DNA from: Siphonodentalium dalli
Lineage: Eukaryota > Mollusca > Scaphopoda > Gadilida > Siphonodentaliidae
Direction: 5' to 3'
Length of the DNA stretch: 64,000 bases
Assembly (NCBI GenBank): GCA_032622095.1
Contig: CP136064.1
Span: 184,060,209-184,124,208, forward strand
Each line of letters begins with the position of its first letter. Position 1 is the stretch's first letter. The position numbers and the translations under genes are program-made. Below, piece by piece: positions 21,616-35,200 of this stretch. Below the pieces are notes generated by a model. The model was given only the letters and a program-made list of their open reading frames with translations, was not told the DNA's origin and made no database searches.

Positions 21616-24600
21616 TTTAGGAAGAAACGTCCCAGGCAGTGCCACACCATACGCGCCAGCTAGAAACCGAGCAAGTAGAGACTTCTTCTTCTGCTGCTGA
21701 CTTCACTGCATCTTCTTCTCGTTTTCATGTGATGAGAGTGATTTCTGTAGATATCTTCCAAAATAGAAAGCGCTATTGACAGTATGCGACATCGAGTCGT
21801 CCCCACACAGAACAGCCTCCAAAGGCTCGGGTGCGATTGTCCTGGAGGATTGGTTGCCCGAATCTCCGAGAACGGCACCCCGCCTGCCACGGACTGCTGG
21901 TGCAGGACCATGGGGCTCGAACTGGTTCATCCCGAGGTAAAGACTGGTACAGTTGTGCAAGTTTGTGTAAGTCAGTTGACACATATCCTGTGATGAAGTT
22001 TTGTACAAGAGATCGACCCATGTCGTTTCCATACGCAAAGCGAGTTCCTTAGGAACGACAGAATCCCGTGATTCTTGCCCATCGTCGTCAAAGCCATCAG
22101 ACGCCATGAGAAGTATAGGAAGCATGTCAGTATCGACCACAGCAACAGAACACCCTGCATCAGGTTGAGATAAGGTACTATAGGGAAGCCCACTCAGGGA
22201 ATGGCTCGAACGAGGTATAAATGCTCTCGCAGTTGAAGTTAAGGTGCTTTGGCCCACCCCAATGCCAGAAGGTCAGCAAAAGATAAAATTAGAAGGATCC
22301 ATTTGACCAGAGAAAACCCCCCCACCGAATCTCCCGAATGCAGGTGATCCAGACAAGCTGGAATAAACGTCGATGACATACCACTAGGATCCCATGACGG
22401 CAGAGGAGCAGGCCTGGACGAATCACGTGGGATGACGTTTCTAGGGGGACAAGACCGACCCTCGTAATGGGGTGGGCCACAACACCGTGGGGAAGTGTCA
22501 GAAGGCCTTTTGGCTGGAGCGCATTGAGCGGCACCGGACATCGAGACTTCCCCACCCAGAACAGCCTCCAAAGGCGAGTGTTCTGGAGGATTGGTTGCCC
22601 GAATCTCCGAGAACTGCACGCTGCCATCCAAAGTCTGCTGATGCAGGACCAGGGGGGGGCCGAACTGGTCCTGCCCGAGGTAAGACTGGTACGTTTGCTC
22701 AAATTGTTTAACCATGGACCAACGGGCCCTCATCCAACAATGACAATACCGCATATTGCCGCGTTTATTTCTTGAGCAACCCGCACGGTGTGTGGCCATC
22801 AAAGTCGAATCTCGTTGACTATAAGCAAGACAAGACATTCTGTTAGTTATTAGCAAGCGTAATACACACAACATTTTGTTAGTTAATGCAAAATAATGTT
22901 AATAAGGTAAATTCTGTTCATTATGTGGCCATGTGGTCTTACCTGCTAGAAATTAAACTGCAGGTAAGATACTGTCACTTCTCGGCGAAGAGGACGATGA
23001 GAACCGATTTCTCCTGTGCAAGAACAGTTTTCCACGGTGCCCTTGCTTACGGTGAGGAGAATGTTTTATACGCGTACGGAAAGTCCTCCGAAGGTAGAGC
23101 AGGCCTGGACATATCCCGAGGGAGAATGATTCCAGGGGGACAAGACCCTCTCTCGTAATGGAGTGGGCCATGGACCGTGGGGAAGAGTCAGAAGTCTCAG
23201 TCCTTCCCAGATGACAGGAGCAATTGTACTCGCACCCGTATACACTTGTAATTCTCTAATTCACGAGCATTAAACTTTGCCCTCTCCCTCTTGACAAAAT
23301 GTGCATGGTTACAGTAACCGTTGATTCAATATTAAACTATTGGAAATATATTTAAAAAACGGTCCCATCGCAGTTAAAGTATGGGAATGTGAAAGTGCAA
23401 CTAAACATGCATGTATCAAGGTCTATCCCACAAAGACATTTAATTTGAGTGAAACACAATGAACGATTATATTACGGATGCAATTACATCCGTCTGCTGG
23501 ATTGTGAGAGAAAATGAGAGCTTGAGCTGCATTTTCATCTGGGAAGAACTGAAGGCTGGTGCGCTGTCAGCGGCACATGACGAGTCTTCTCCACCGTAAG
23601 GCTCAGGTGCTGAGGCGTGCGCCCATGAAGATTGGTTTTCCGAATCAACACTAGTAGCACCCCGCCAGTCACTGGTACTGGGCAGTGGTCATACACGATA
23701 TAGAGGCTTCTTGCGGAACGGCGCTGTATATGTGTGATGATACAAAAGCTGTCATTTGTGTTAGTCATTTAGGTATTCTATTCACCAGATAATCATATGG
23801 ATATTTAGTAATAGAAGGAGAAGAAATATGTTTTGGACTCTTCTGAAATTGGCACTGGCAGGTCTGCGGAATGCAAAATATGCGCAAGCCATAACATACT
23901 AGTATGTGTCGGCTGTCTGGTTGTCCTTAGGTACCCATAAGTTACACAAACAGTTATAATCAGTATCGCGAGAACCTCACACAACCTTGGCGCAACCTAG
24001 ATTTCGCAACCGTCATGTGAACCGAACCGGCGTGTGCCTCCAATACGCAGGCCTGCAGTGGTCGTGCGCAATATAAAATATAAACGCTGTTCATGTAAAG
24101 TTCTGCACTTTATATGTGTGACAATACAAATGCTGTCCTTTCTGTTATTTGCCCGATAATCAATTGGATATGAGGCAATAGAAGGAAAAGAGCCATGTGT
24201 TGGTCTCTGATGGAAATTATAGTGGCAGCAGCCCTGCGCAATATAAATGCATTGCCTGTAACTGTGCTTAATACGTGAGTGAAGGCTATTTGACATTTGA
24301 TCTTTTCTATATGTGGAAATAGAAGGTAGAGAGCCAAGTGATGGACTCTGTTGGAAAGGCTATTGGCAGTGCATCGGGGCACATGACAATATAAATGCAT
24401 AGTAGTTCACCTTGACTATTCACGGATTGAAAGCGCAGAAGTATGTCGGTATCAGTGAAAATTGACGCACGCCATATTGATATAGTCAGTTCGTATGTCA
24501 TTGAGCCTTTGAGGCACTGACACCCTTGTACTAGTATGGAACAATTATGGCTCGCCATACATGTTTTTAAGCTCACCATTTTGTATCATGTTAATTCATA

Positions 24601-27600
24601 ATTTGAATGTATCGAAAACACTAACGTCTGAGGATAACAGTTCAGATGTTGTCTATTTGTTACAGTGAACACATGGAAATGTGAAACATCAAAATCATCA
24701 AAAGTATAAACATTGATTGACTGAAAATTTATTGAGACACTGGCTAGCCAATGAATCATTTCAACACTGCGACCATGCTAGGTCACATGGGTATGGTGAC
24801 TTGCCACAAGTAGGCCAGCCAAAGGCTCTCATCCAAAATATCTCCAAAGAATTCTGACCACGGACGGAAGTATCCTTGGATATTTAAGCAAACTATAGCG
24901 GAAGGTTAAGGCTACTGCACGTGCATATCTGTGTAGTCATGGAACATGGAAGCCCATTCAGCAAAATATCCAATTTTCAATAGTATAATAGATATTTCTT
25001 ATAAAAGACACTTACCCACTGAACCATATCCATGGTTATTTGCGTGTATGTATAAACGTATAGGAGAACCTTGCCTTATAGGTTACCAAACGGTACGAAA
25101 ATTCTTCGGTACGGAAATTATAACTTCCGGTTATACCGGAAGTTGCGAACCGGAAGTTAAATATTTGGTAACCGGATGTACCTTTGTCTCTGGCCACGTG
25201 ATCTTATCTATAAATTGGAATTTACAGGTAAGAATCGGTCTTTTTCTTCTCGTTATTGAGGACGATGAGCGAGTGGAGTGTGCGGTGTGGGCTGGGAGGG
25301 CCCTATGAGTTCAGTGGGTGAGTGTCTTTTATAAGAAATATCTATTATACTATTGAAAATAGGATATTTCCTACAAAGACACGTTCCCCACTGAACTATA
25401 TGGTAGAATACGAGCCTAGGAGGTGGCCACGAGACGAAAGCAACTAGGGGTGAATGATCTGTTGTGCAGCAACCAAGGGACCTAAACGATAAATGGAATT
25501 TGCATGTGTCTGTAGGTCTCGTGTAGCAAATGTAGAAGGTTGTGACCAATAAGCGGCGGCCATGATGTCTTTTAAAGCCACCGAGTTCCGGTAAGCCCAT
25601 GAGGAAGCTACTGCTCGAACCTCATGGGCGCGAATATGCATGAGGTGTTGATATTGAGGTGCAATATCCTCGTACGCCATAACTATGGTGCGCTTTATCC
25701 ATCGGGCAATGGCCCGGGCTGAGATGTCCATAAATCTTGTGGTGAGGGGCAGAAACAGCCTGGTCTGCCCACGTCTCCTCGGTTTTGATCTGCGTAAGAA
25801 TATCTTAAGAGCTCTGACAGGACAAAGGTGTTGATCTGCAGACTGAGGTAGTGCTGGAATCCGAATGACTGCAGGATACTGGTTAGGTAATTGATTTTTG
25901 GCAAGAAAGCCAGGATGTGGGAGCAATTCAACAACATCATTGGATATGCGCAGACAACCATCAGACACCGACAACGCATGAATTTCACTGACCCGCCGAG
26001 CAGAAGCAAAGGCTATAAGGAACACAGTCTTATGAGTGAGATTGGTGTAAGAGCACAAGTTCAAAGGTTCAAAGAGTGATCCTCCAAGGAATGTTAACAC
26101 CCATCCCAAATTCCACTGAGGAGAAAGGGAACGACTTCTGGGGCGAGATAGAGAAAAACTAGCCATTAAATCAGACAAAACATGGCAGTTTCCTATCCAT
26201 TTAATTCCAGCGTGTCTAAACGTACGTGACAACATGGAGCGATAACCCTTGATTGTAATTGGGGAGAGTTTCTTGTGGTCAAACAGGTATTGTAGAAAAT
26301 TGGCAAATGTTCTGCGTGATGGCTTTGCAAAATCAAGGTCCTTGGAAATGCACCAAGCTGTGTAAATAGCCCAGCGAGACTGATATACCTTCATAGTAGA
26401 CTGGCGCCTTGAGTGAGTAATGCTGTCCACGACTGCTCTGGAAAACCCCCGTCTCCCGCTGTAGACACCATCGTGCCTGTACTTGAAGAGTCACGGCCCT
26501 GGGTAGTGGAAGCGAAACCCGATTCAGATGGGTTTGGAAATGCATACCCAGATGTGTGAATTCCTGTGAGCCTGTGTGAGGGAATCAGACTGGACTTTTC
26601 CAGGTTTATTAGGAATCCCAGTTTTGACAAGAGAGCGAGTAGATCGTCTAAGTCCTGTGCGAGAACTGCTGGATCGTGGTGGTTCAGATAAAGATCGTCC
26701 AGGTACCCCATGACCACCGATCGAGCGGTTCGGCGAAAGTAAGCGAGAACTGACTCCATAGTGCGGCAAAACGCCCATGGACTCAGATTGAGCCCGAAAG
26801 GAACTGTACGATACTGGTAAATAATACCTTGGTATGAAAACCGAAGGTAACGACGAGAAGCGTGTTGGATCAAAAGATGTGAATACGCGTCCTGAAGATC
26901 CACGCTGACCCCGAACGAATGAGGCTGGGTAGCGGTCCGCACAATCGCTGGAGTATCCATCGAGAAATGTGGGGGACTGAGGAACTTGTTGTGAGCTGAA
27001 AGATCGATAACTGGTCGGAATTTTCCATTTTTCTTCGGAACAATGAAAATTCTTGAGTAAAATCCGGGAGTGGACACTTTTTCCACTATCTCCACAGCCT
27101 GTTTGTCTAGTAGATCTAATATTTCTGTGTGCAGCACCCGTGCCCGAACCGGGTCTTTGGGAATTGGGGTGTGCAAAGGATGAGACGTGACGGGAGGAGG
27201 GGAGTCGAAAACTAGGAAGAGGCCTCTCGAAATAACATTTTCCAGCCAGGAATTGTGGATGAACAGTGGCTGCCATGCCTCTGCGTGACGCGAAAGACTC
27301 CCCCCCACCGGTATACGTACAGGCTGTGGATGAAATGTGTCAAAAACGACGAGAAGGAGCTCTCGGCTTGCGACGAGAGTCCTGCTTCCTAGGTCTGCGA
27401 GGAGATCTGGATCTCTGGGGACCAGGATTTCCTGCAATGTTGGTAGCATTATCTACCATCTGTTGAGCATTAGCACGTAACTGATGTTGACGTGTTTCGA
27501 CAGACAACGGGATGGACTGAGAGCTCACAGGATACGGAAGTTGCGGAGCGAATCCCCGGTTGGGTGTCACTGAAGGTGTGGAGAGACGACGTACCTTCTT

Positions 27601-30600
27601 CGTCGTTGAGTATGAACGGTCAGTGCTGGGACGTTTTCTGTTCAAGTTCGCTGAAGCCTGGGCAGAATGCCGAGAGCCCCGATATTGAGCTTCTGAGGCC
27701 AAGGTGTTACAAATTTTGGATACCTGGTTGTTGAACAGAGATCGCCCACCTAATGGTTGTCGTAATAACCAATCAGTGTGATGTGGTCGTAAGACCTTGC
27801 TACTCTGCAGGGCAGCGCCCCTCCGCAGCAGTTCGATGTTATGGTTGATAAGCACGGCCGAGGACATGGCATGTGCAACCGATCTGGACAATACTTTTGC
27901 TATGTCCTTCATCTCAGAAATACGGTCGGGATGAGCTCCCAAGAAAATTGCGGATGACGACAAATCAGCCAAAGATAGAATACGAATAATATCACGACTG
28001 ATAGTTTGTAATGCTGTAAGGGGCTGAATCCCCAACCGGATGATGCCAGGCATGGTTGCACCAATAGCTTGCTGTTAGGCTCATCTTGATATAATGTATT
28101 GTAATGATTGAATGTACTTTCAACAAGAGGAGATTGCAGAAGAGAGGAAGGACCAACTTTACGTTCTTCTGCGCCCAGCAAGTTATCGACTCTGGAAGAT
28201 ATCCGAGGTTTCATGACAGGTTGGGGAGGTGGACACTTTTCCTTAGGTAGAAGTTTATAAAGTAAGTCAACCGTGTCGAGAAAATCACGTTCTGCAGGAA
28301 CTTCATTATCCTCGGTCGACAGTGTGGAAACACTGTCGGCTATTGCATCATGCTCATCGTCGACAAGACCTTACGACGCCATGGGATGCAAAGAAAGCAC
28401 ATCGGGATCAACGTCAGCAACAGGATGCTCGACATCGGGCTGGGATTCGGTACTCGAGGGAGGCCTACTCTGCGAATGGCTCGAACGCGGAACAAATTAT
28501 CACGCATAAGGATTTAAGTTGCTATTACCTGCCCAATTTGCCCCCGGAAATCCTGGTGCACAATTAGATGCCCAGGGAGAAAAAGCAGCGCCCCAAGGCC
28601 AGAAGGGCGGACCGAAACAATTTGGAGGAGCCATCGGACCAGAGGAAGCCCCCCCACCGAATCCCCCAAATGAAGGCTGTCCTGACCAAGCTGGATTAAA
28701 TGATGGTGACATACCCCCGGCATCCCATGACGGCGGAGGAGCAGGCCTGGACGTATCGCGCGGGATGACGTTTCCCGGGGGACAGGACCCACTCTCGTAA
28801 TGAGGTGGGCCACGGCGCCGTGGGGAAGCGTCAGAAGGCCTGTTGGCTGGAGCGCTATGAGCGGCACCGGACATCGAGACTTCCCCACCCAGAACAGCTG
28901 CCAAAGGCGCGGGTGCTGATGTCCTGGAGGATTGGTTTCCCGAATCTCCGAGAACGGCACGCTGCCTCCCATGGTCTGCTGATGCAGGACCCGGGGGGGC
29001 CGAACTGGTCCTGCCCGAGGTAAAGACTTGGGTGGTTTGCTCTAGAGTACTGATCAATGACCAACGTGTTCTAACCCAACTCCTGTAAGTTGTACACCGG
29101 TTAGTCGGCGAGCAGCCAGTGCACAACACACACGGAGTGTGGTTGTCAAAATCCAATTTCGTACGCCCGCAAGCGAGACACGACATTGTTTAAATTGTTT
29201 TTAAATTTTGTTAAATAAAGGCAAAGTTCTTCCCTGTACGTCCGTTAATGATCGCGTAAAGGAGAAAAAGACCGATTCTTACCTGTAAATTCCAATTTAT
29301 AGATAAGATCACGTGGCCAGAGACAAAGGTACATCCGGATACCAAATATTTAACTTCCGGTTCGCAACTTCCGGTATAACCGGAAGTTATAATTTCCGTA
29401 CCGAAGAATCTTGTGTCAGATAATCCTAGTCCCCAATCGGTAAGCACAATTAATTATAACGACATGTTGTATATGTACAATGATGTTCTGTGATAATCAT
29501 TATCCAAATGTCGCTCAACTTCAACTTACAATTAGTTGAGGCAAAAGAAATTTCATTGGATTACAAGTTCTATCTTGTTTATGAATAGATGTAAATTATC
29601 GTCAAAGGAGACATTTCTGTCCTGGCCAACTTTCTGCGCACTAACAGAGCTGTTGAATATACGATGAGGTAGTGTACATGAAATGAACGTAGCGAGAAGT
29701 CGGCTTCATGAAATAGAGTTAGCACGAAATTAGGAGACTTCGCATACCGAACCACGTGGACTCCGAAATCGGACGGTTCATGCCACCGTATATGTTGCAC
29801 AATAATGCAATATAGGTTTGCTACAAGTAAACGATGTGCGTCTGTAGTAATTGTCAAAATGGCCATCAATGGCGAAGTTCTCAACGTGATTTTGTCGATT
29901 CCAATCCCAAAATTTTCGAGATAAAATGTGTCGATAAAAAACACGGAATTTTTATAAATTGCGTTGCGCATACTATGAAACGAAGAGTTTCTGCGCGTAC
30001 TTAAAAATATTAAACGACCGGGTAAGCAACGGATAAATTGCAAGTTTGTTATCAACAATAAATATTGAGTTGATAAACTCGCAATAGAGAAATACTTCCT
30101 TTAGTTAAAACCACGTCTGATAGGTCCAAGGAGAGAAATAAAACTGGCTAGATGAACTGTTAAGAGCGCGGGATTTGCACGGGATGCATTCATGCGTGGG
30201 CTAATCCGATCGCTGATTGACCGGAGTAGGCAATAAACGGACAATAAATTTTAACCCTCCTGATAACACAAGGCCGAGGATAATAATCCATATAGTTCAG
30301 TTGAAGGGCTTCTCCTTGGCGGAAAAATTAGGGTAGGGAGGGTTAACCTCTGGTTAATCACACACAAATGATATAAATGCTCTTTATTATTTCCATATAT
30401 AACTGTATATAAAGGAAAACAGTAACAAATAACGCTCTTTATGTTTACCATATCCTGATCTAAACAAAAGCCAGGTTCTGTAACGTTTTTTGTTTTTGTT
30501 TACATAACAAAGGAAAAAATTTGACAATAACATACTGTTTATGCCATATTTCTGATTGGTATAAGAACAATGTCTGTCTATATTTTACTATTCTTTCTTT

Positions 30601-32143
30601 TTATGGCGGTTTTTGACGGAGGTGAATATTTTAACAGCATACCCACCGACGACTTCATGCACTAGGCTATTATGCCACAACAGATCCGCTTGGTGGTACA
30701 GTGAGTAATTATTTATACACACATGTGCCACCCCTGTTATGCGGTCAAGCGAAAGAAATTAAAAGCTTTTATAATTATTACCTTTTGAAACAAAATTGAG
30801 ACATTCCTCTTTTGTCATTCCTGTCTTGAAATTTGAATCCACGAAACCATAGATATATGTGCTACCAGAACCACCCGTAGTGAATGGCATCCTCTGTAGC
30901 ATTCCTCCAAGTGGAATGGAATACACCTATAAAAGTTGAACAATGGAGTGGAATACACCTATCAATGTTAAACAATTCTTATGTTATTGTGCTTCATTGG
31001 TAAACAAAAACATGAAATGTTATTTACGGCTCAGATTGTCCTACAAAATATTTTGAGAGGGTGCAAGAAATGGATTTGGTAGGTGATGAAAATCAAGAAA
31101 TTGTTCATATTGGCCTAAATAAAGCAGGACGACCATAAAGAGGAATCTGAAATGGTAGAAAATATTGATTATTCCCAGGTCGTTGTAAAGGTATTTTCAT
31201 GGGCAATCTCCATACACTGGGCTTCAATAATTCATGACTGAGGTATCATGCTTGATGAATAAAACATCAACATTTAAAGATACGGTAAGCGTTGGTGGTG
31301 GGTATTGATTTTAAGATAGTCACATCTGTTGAAACTGCCATAAACAGAAAGAATATTATATTATAGACAAATATCGCATAAATTGCATGTTATTGTCAAG
31401 TTAGTACTCTGTGTTATGTATACAAATGAAATGTTATGTAAACAAACAGTACGTAAAGAGTATGCAATAAGCAAAACACAAGGAAGACCCCACTAACTGA
31501 ACTTTCGTTAGAAATGCCACCATGTTGTTTGTAAGATACCGGTACAGCATTTGCTAATTCTTGATTCTCAAGATTTCGGTATTGAATGGTTAACCGTGAA
31601 TCACTCTCATAACAAAAAAAATGCCATGGTGTTGAATGTTTTGCTTATAGCTCACTATTTACGTGCTGTATATAAACAAACGCTTGGCTCACACAAAGTG
31701 TGTTTTGTGGATAATATCACATTCATACTATCATAATAATACCAGTCTATGCTGGATGCAAGGAATGTTTTCGGTCTGTCCGGATCTCCAATTCTTGGTT
31801 TGTGTGGATGTCCTTCCGCGAATATGTTACGTCATACCGGAAGTACAGAATGTAAAGAATGCGCATGCACTAATATGAAATTGTTGCACGAATTATATTT
31901 TAAATCCACATATATATATAATTCAAATTGTTATCGGGTTTTATTTTGGTAATAAATAAAATATTGAAAGATTTCTTTTTGGAAACCAGTAAAGATACCA
32001 TGACATCACGACGCACATCATACCCTACATGGGTGCGCAAAACACCAGGCGGAATTGCATCGATGTCCAAACAGCTCAGACTTGTATTACACGGGCAGGC
32101 TAAACCGATCCATCTGCCAACAGCTTCGTGTTTTATTATAGAT

Positions 32144-32224
<81 letters not shown>

Positions 32225-35200
32225 CTGCAAGGAGAGTAAGTGGGCAATAGTACTGCCCATTAGTAGCTTATTTTATGTAACTTGAAACTCGGGAAAATGG
32301 GATAAGATCGCACTTAAAAGATGCCTACGAAATCTTTTTCTTTTGCAGGGACAGTGACATGCAAACATATTTCTGGAAGTTCACGACATTTACGAAAGAT
32401 GCAGACACATATAAATCATGTCTGGTCAAACAGTCCAGAGCATGGTTCTATTGAGACACCATTTTACTGAGAAATGTGCATGTGGAAACATGGATTATTA
32501 AAATGCCTTATTAATTAACTGGGAAAACAAGCTTTCATCTTCTCAAAGCAATAAATATTTTGATGATGTGCATCTCTGCATAAGTGACATTTTATCTATA
32601 TGCCTTATATGTTCCAAAAGACTAGATCAGTCGCTAAGGGCTTGTGCACATTGTTAATCAAAGACTAGCCAATGACTGCATGTCTTTTAGTTGTGTCGGC
32701 ATTTGAAATTGGCTTTGATGGTTTTTACCGCTGAAGTGCAATGGCATACACAAATCATTCTAGTCAAACTAGTAATTTAACCCAAAATTTGGTATATAAT
32801 ATCATAGCATCATCGGCGACCAATCGTCATCACACCCTTAATATGAGCATTGTCTGTATTCTATAAATATGTCAAACAATATGTACGGTATTACTATGAC
32901 CATCATTAGTGAAATAGAGCAACTGGAGATTATAGAGATTTTTTTTCTGTCCGTACACACAAATATCTCAGCGAAGTATGAACTGAAATTTGATATCTAT
33001 ATTTGCTATTGATATCTCAAAATAGGACCCAGCACCCGTGATTCAAACAGTTGTTGGCAAGACATTACAAAACATGCCAAATGTGTGATGGGCACAAGTG
33101 AGTGAGTGCATTCTAGTTATACTATACTATTGGTATATTCTTGAGGAAATTTTCGTAATTTGGTAACAGTTATTTCTAAATTATAACCTATAATGAAGGC
33201 CATCAATGCCTTTAAAAATGCATATTAAATTACCATTTCCTTGGCTTCTGGGTTAAAAAATATTTGATTCGAGGCAAGGAACCCACCCAAAGCTCAGAGT
33301 GATCAGATATCAATTTTTGAAATCTATTATTTTTCACCACTGATAATTTTTAGTGGCCCAGTAAAAAGTCGATGAGAATACGGCCTCGGACCTAAGTGCG
33401 GATGAAGACGGTAACTCTAAAATCAAGTGGCTTTTTTGTGTCAGATATTTGACAAACCGTCAAAATTTTGTTGAACATAATGTTGATAAATAACAGGTTT
33501 TGGGTAACTTTATAATATAGTGGACTGTGGTTAGCATTATTTTTGGGCAATCAATCGATTCTGATAACTGAGGTGGCATTTCAAAAAATGTTGCTGATGT
33601 TGTTGGAATCTGATGATATGGGGACTATCGAATCGCACTGAGTACCTATAAGCTATACTAAAGGGAAAACTCAAGAATGGGAAGAGCCAGGCCATAAATA
33701 TAGCATATAAATGGCTTGTTTCAGCATTGGTAGCCATGTAAACATTTTATGAAACTAAAGTCTAAGTCTAATGATTTACTGATATTTAATATGCAATGCA
33801 GTTTTAGATTGGCCGTGTTTTCAGGTGTTATTCCGATTGTATTAAGTGATTCTGTTACATGTGACTATTCATTGATATTCTATCGGAATTAGTTTAGCAG
33901 TATGCAGCCAATCAGAATGCGAGCACGTTTGATAATATGATATCTCATTTGACTTTCTCACGTTCTGATTGGCTGCACACTGCTATATACTTTTTCTAAT
34001 AGAACCCTACTCACCCACTATTCTTTTTCTATTCATAGTAACAGACTCATCTCGTGGAATCGGATTGACTCTTTAACACACAGCCAGTCTGAAACTACCT
34101 TGTACGTTACTTGTTGCAGTATATCATTAGACTTTAATGTTGATGAATATTAATGATCTTACAAGACAGTGTTTGATCATAGTTATCCATTGTATTTAAA
34201 TAGTTCTAAACGGATTATCCTAATTGTTTAGTGAACAGTATAACTTCATTTTCCCTTTTCATCAAAGATAAACAATTTATCTTCTAAAATTTTGCCAAAA
34301 TGTCTTTGTTAATGACCGATTTATAGAAATAAATATGATACATGAATCACAAAGTGATGATGTTAGTTGTAACTATTAAAATAGTTATACCCCCTGCTAT
34401 CACCAAAGATTGCCATAAATTGTAAAATCTGACACTGATTTCCAAAATTCGCAGCTAATAAAAATCAGACAAATGAGACAGAAATTGTGTGAGAATTCAC
34501 ACCAGTGTTCGATATAATATAATAAGTAATGCATGTCTTGTTGTTGACTATGCCAAAATAGTGCCCCTGACTAGTCCTCGGGAGGAATTGTCCTATTCCT
34601 TCTCTTGGACCACAATTTTAAAATGGTCAACTCCAAGCCATGCATTATCTATATAATAGTACCTGACCACCATTTTCTTTATCCCAGCCACCGACAATGA
34701 TACCAGCAGATAAGTTGTCACGGTGATTATAGCAAAGATCCTTAAATACATGTGCAGCTGTGCCAACTGCTGGTTCTTTTCCCCTTTCCATTCTGTGTGA
34801 AAATTAAACAAGAATTACATAAAATATTCCGGGTCAAGTTTTGGTACTACCCCAAACTCAGGCTTATACCAATATTGCTCTAACCATAGATGTAAATAAC
34901 ATTACTAGTAGTTTTCAAACTCAATAATAATCAGGAAGCTTAAAGATCTAACTATGAAATTGTCTACTTCTACCAAAAATATAGTGCGACCAGACTGGTT
35001 TTATGATCGTGGGCACTCCCACCCCCAATAAAATGGAATGGGATGCTTCTATACAGGTAAAGAGTTTGTTACATCAAAGTTTAACCAAGTGCTTTGACCC
35101 CAATCAGATGCTTGCATTTCAACAAAAGTAGGAGAAATTAGGAATTATCACAATATTGTCAAGGCTATTTAACCTAAAACTAGATGTTTGTGACATATTT

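Larger units (their letters stand above)
24966..29410 (-). mobile_element. Inner DIRS-like retrotransposon (gag-RT-YR)
   Basis: On the minus strand the order is inverted terminal repeat (29408-29261), gag (29186 to about 27340), reverse transcriptase (27449-26391), tyrosine recombinase (26430-25444), internal complementary region (25400-25309), inverted terminal repeat (25250-25101) and unique tip to about 24966. The complementary region carries the inverse of the left tip, but the right tip it also predicts (ATATAGTTCAGTGGGGAACG) is not found after 29410, so that end is truncated. RNase H is missing and several frames are broken. It is inserted in the outer DIRS element. Confidence 0.9.
21003..30330 (-). 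mobile_element. Outer DIRS-like retrotransposon (decayed, interrupted)
   Basis: Inverted terminal repeats of about 167 bp (21061-21227 and 30133-30300) read CTGAACTATATGGATTATTA ... and its complement. The two outer tips differ. The internal complementary region at 21297-21384 is a fusion of the complement of the left tip (TTTCGGGCTTCCCTTGAGGA) with the complement of the right tip (GCCAAGGAGAAGCCCTTCAA). That arrangement is the hallmark of DIRS elements, which recombine a circular intermediate. Coding remains are gag-like fragments (21660-23210); no reverse transcriptase or recombinase is left. A second DIRS element (24966-29410) sits inside it. The whole lies in PSMB6 intron 5. Confidence 0.85.

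Noticed and set aside
21831-23158. Several plus-strand frames across the DIRS gag remnants
   Set aside because: They mirror the minus-strand gag codons (GC-rich, Pro/Gly/Ser) and are shadows.
29579-30058. 159-codon minus frame between the DIRS ends
   Set aside because: No motif related to gag, RT or recombinase and no similarity to the other DIRS copy; kept as an unassigned stretch.
31900-32239. Frames containing long YI repeats
   Set aside because: Translation of the AT microsatellite.
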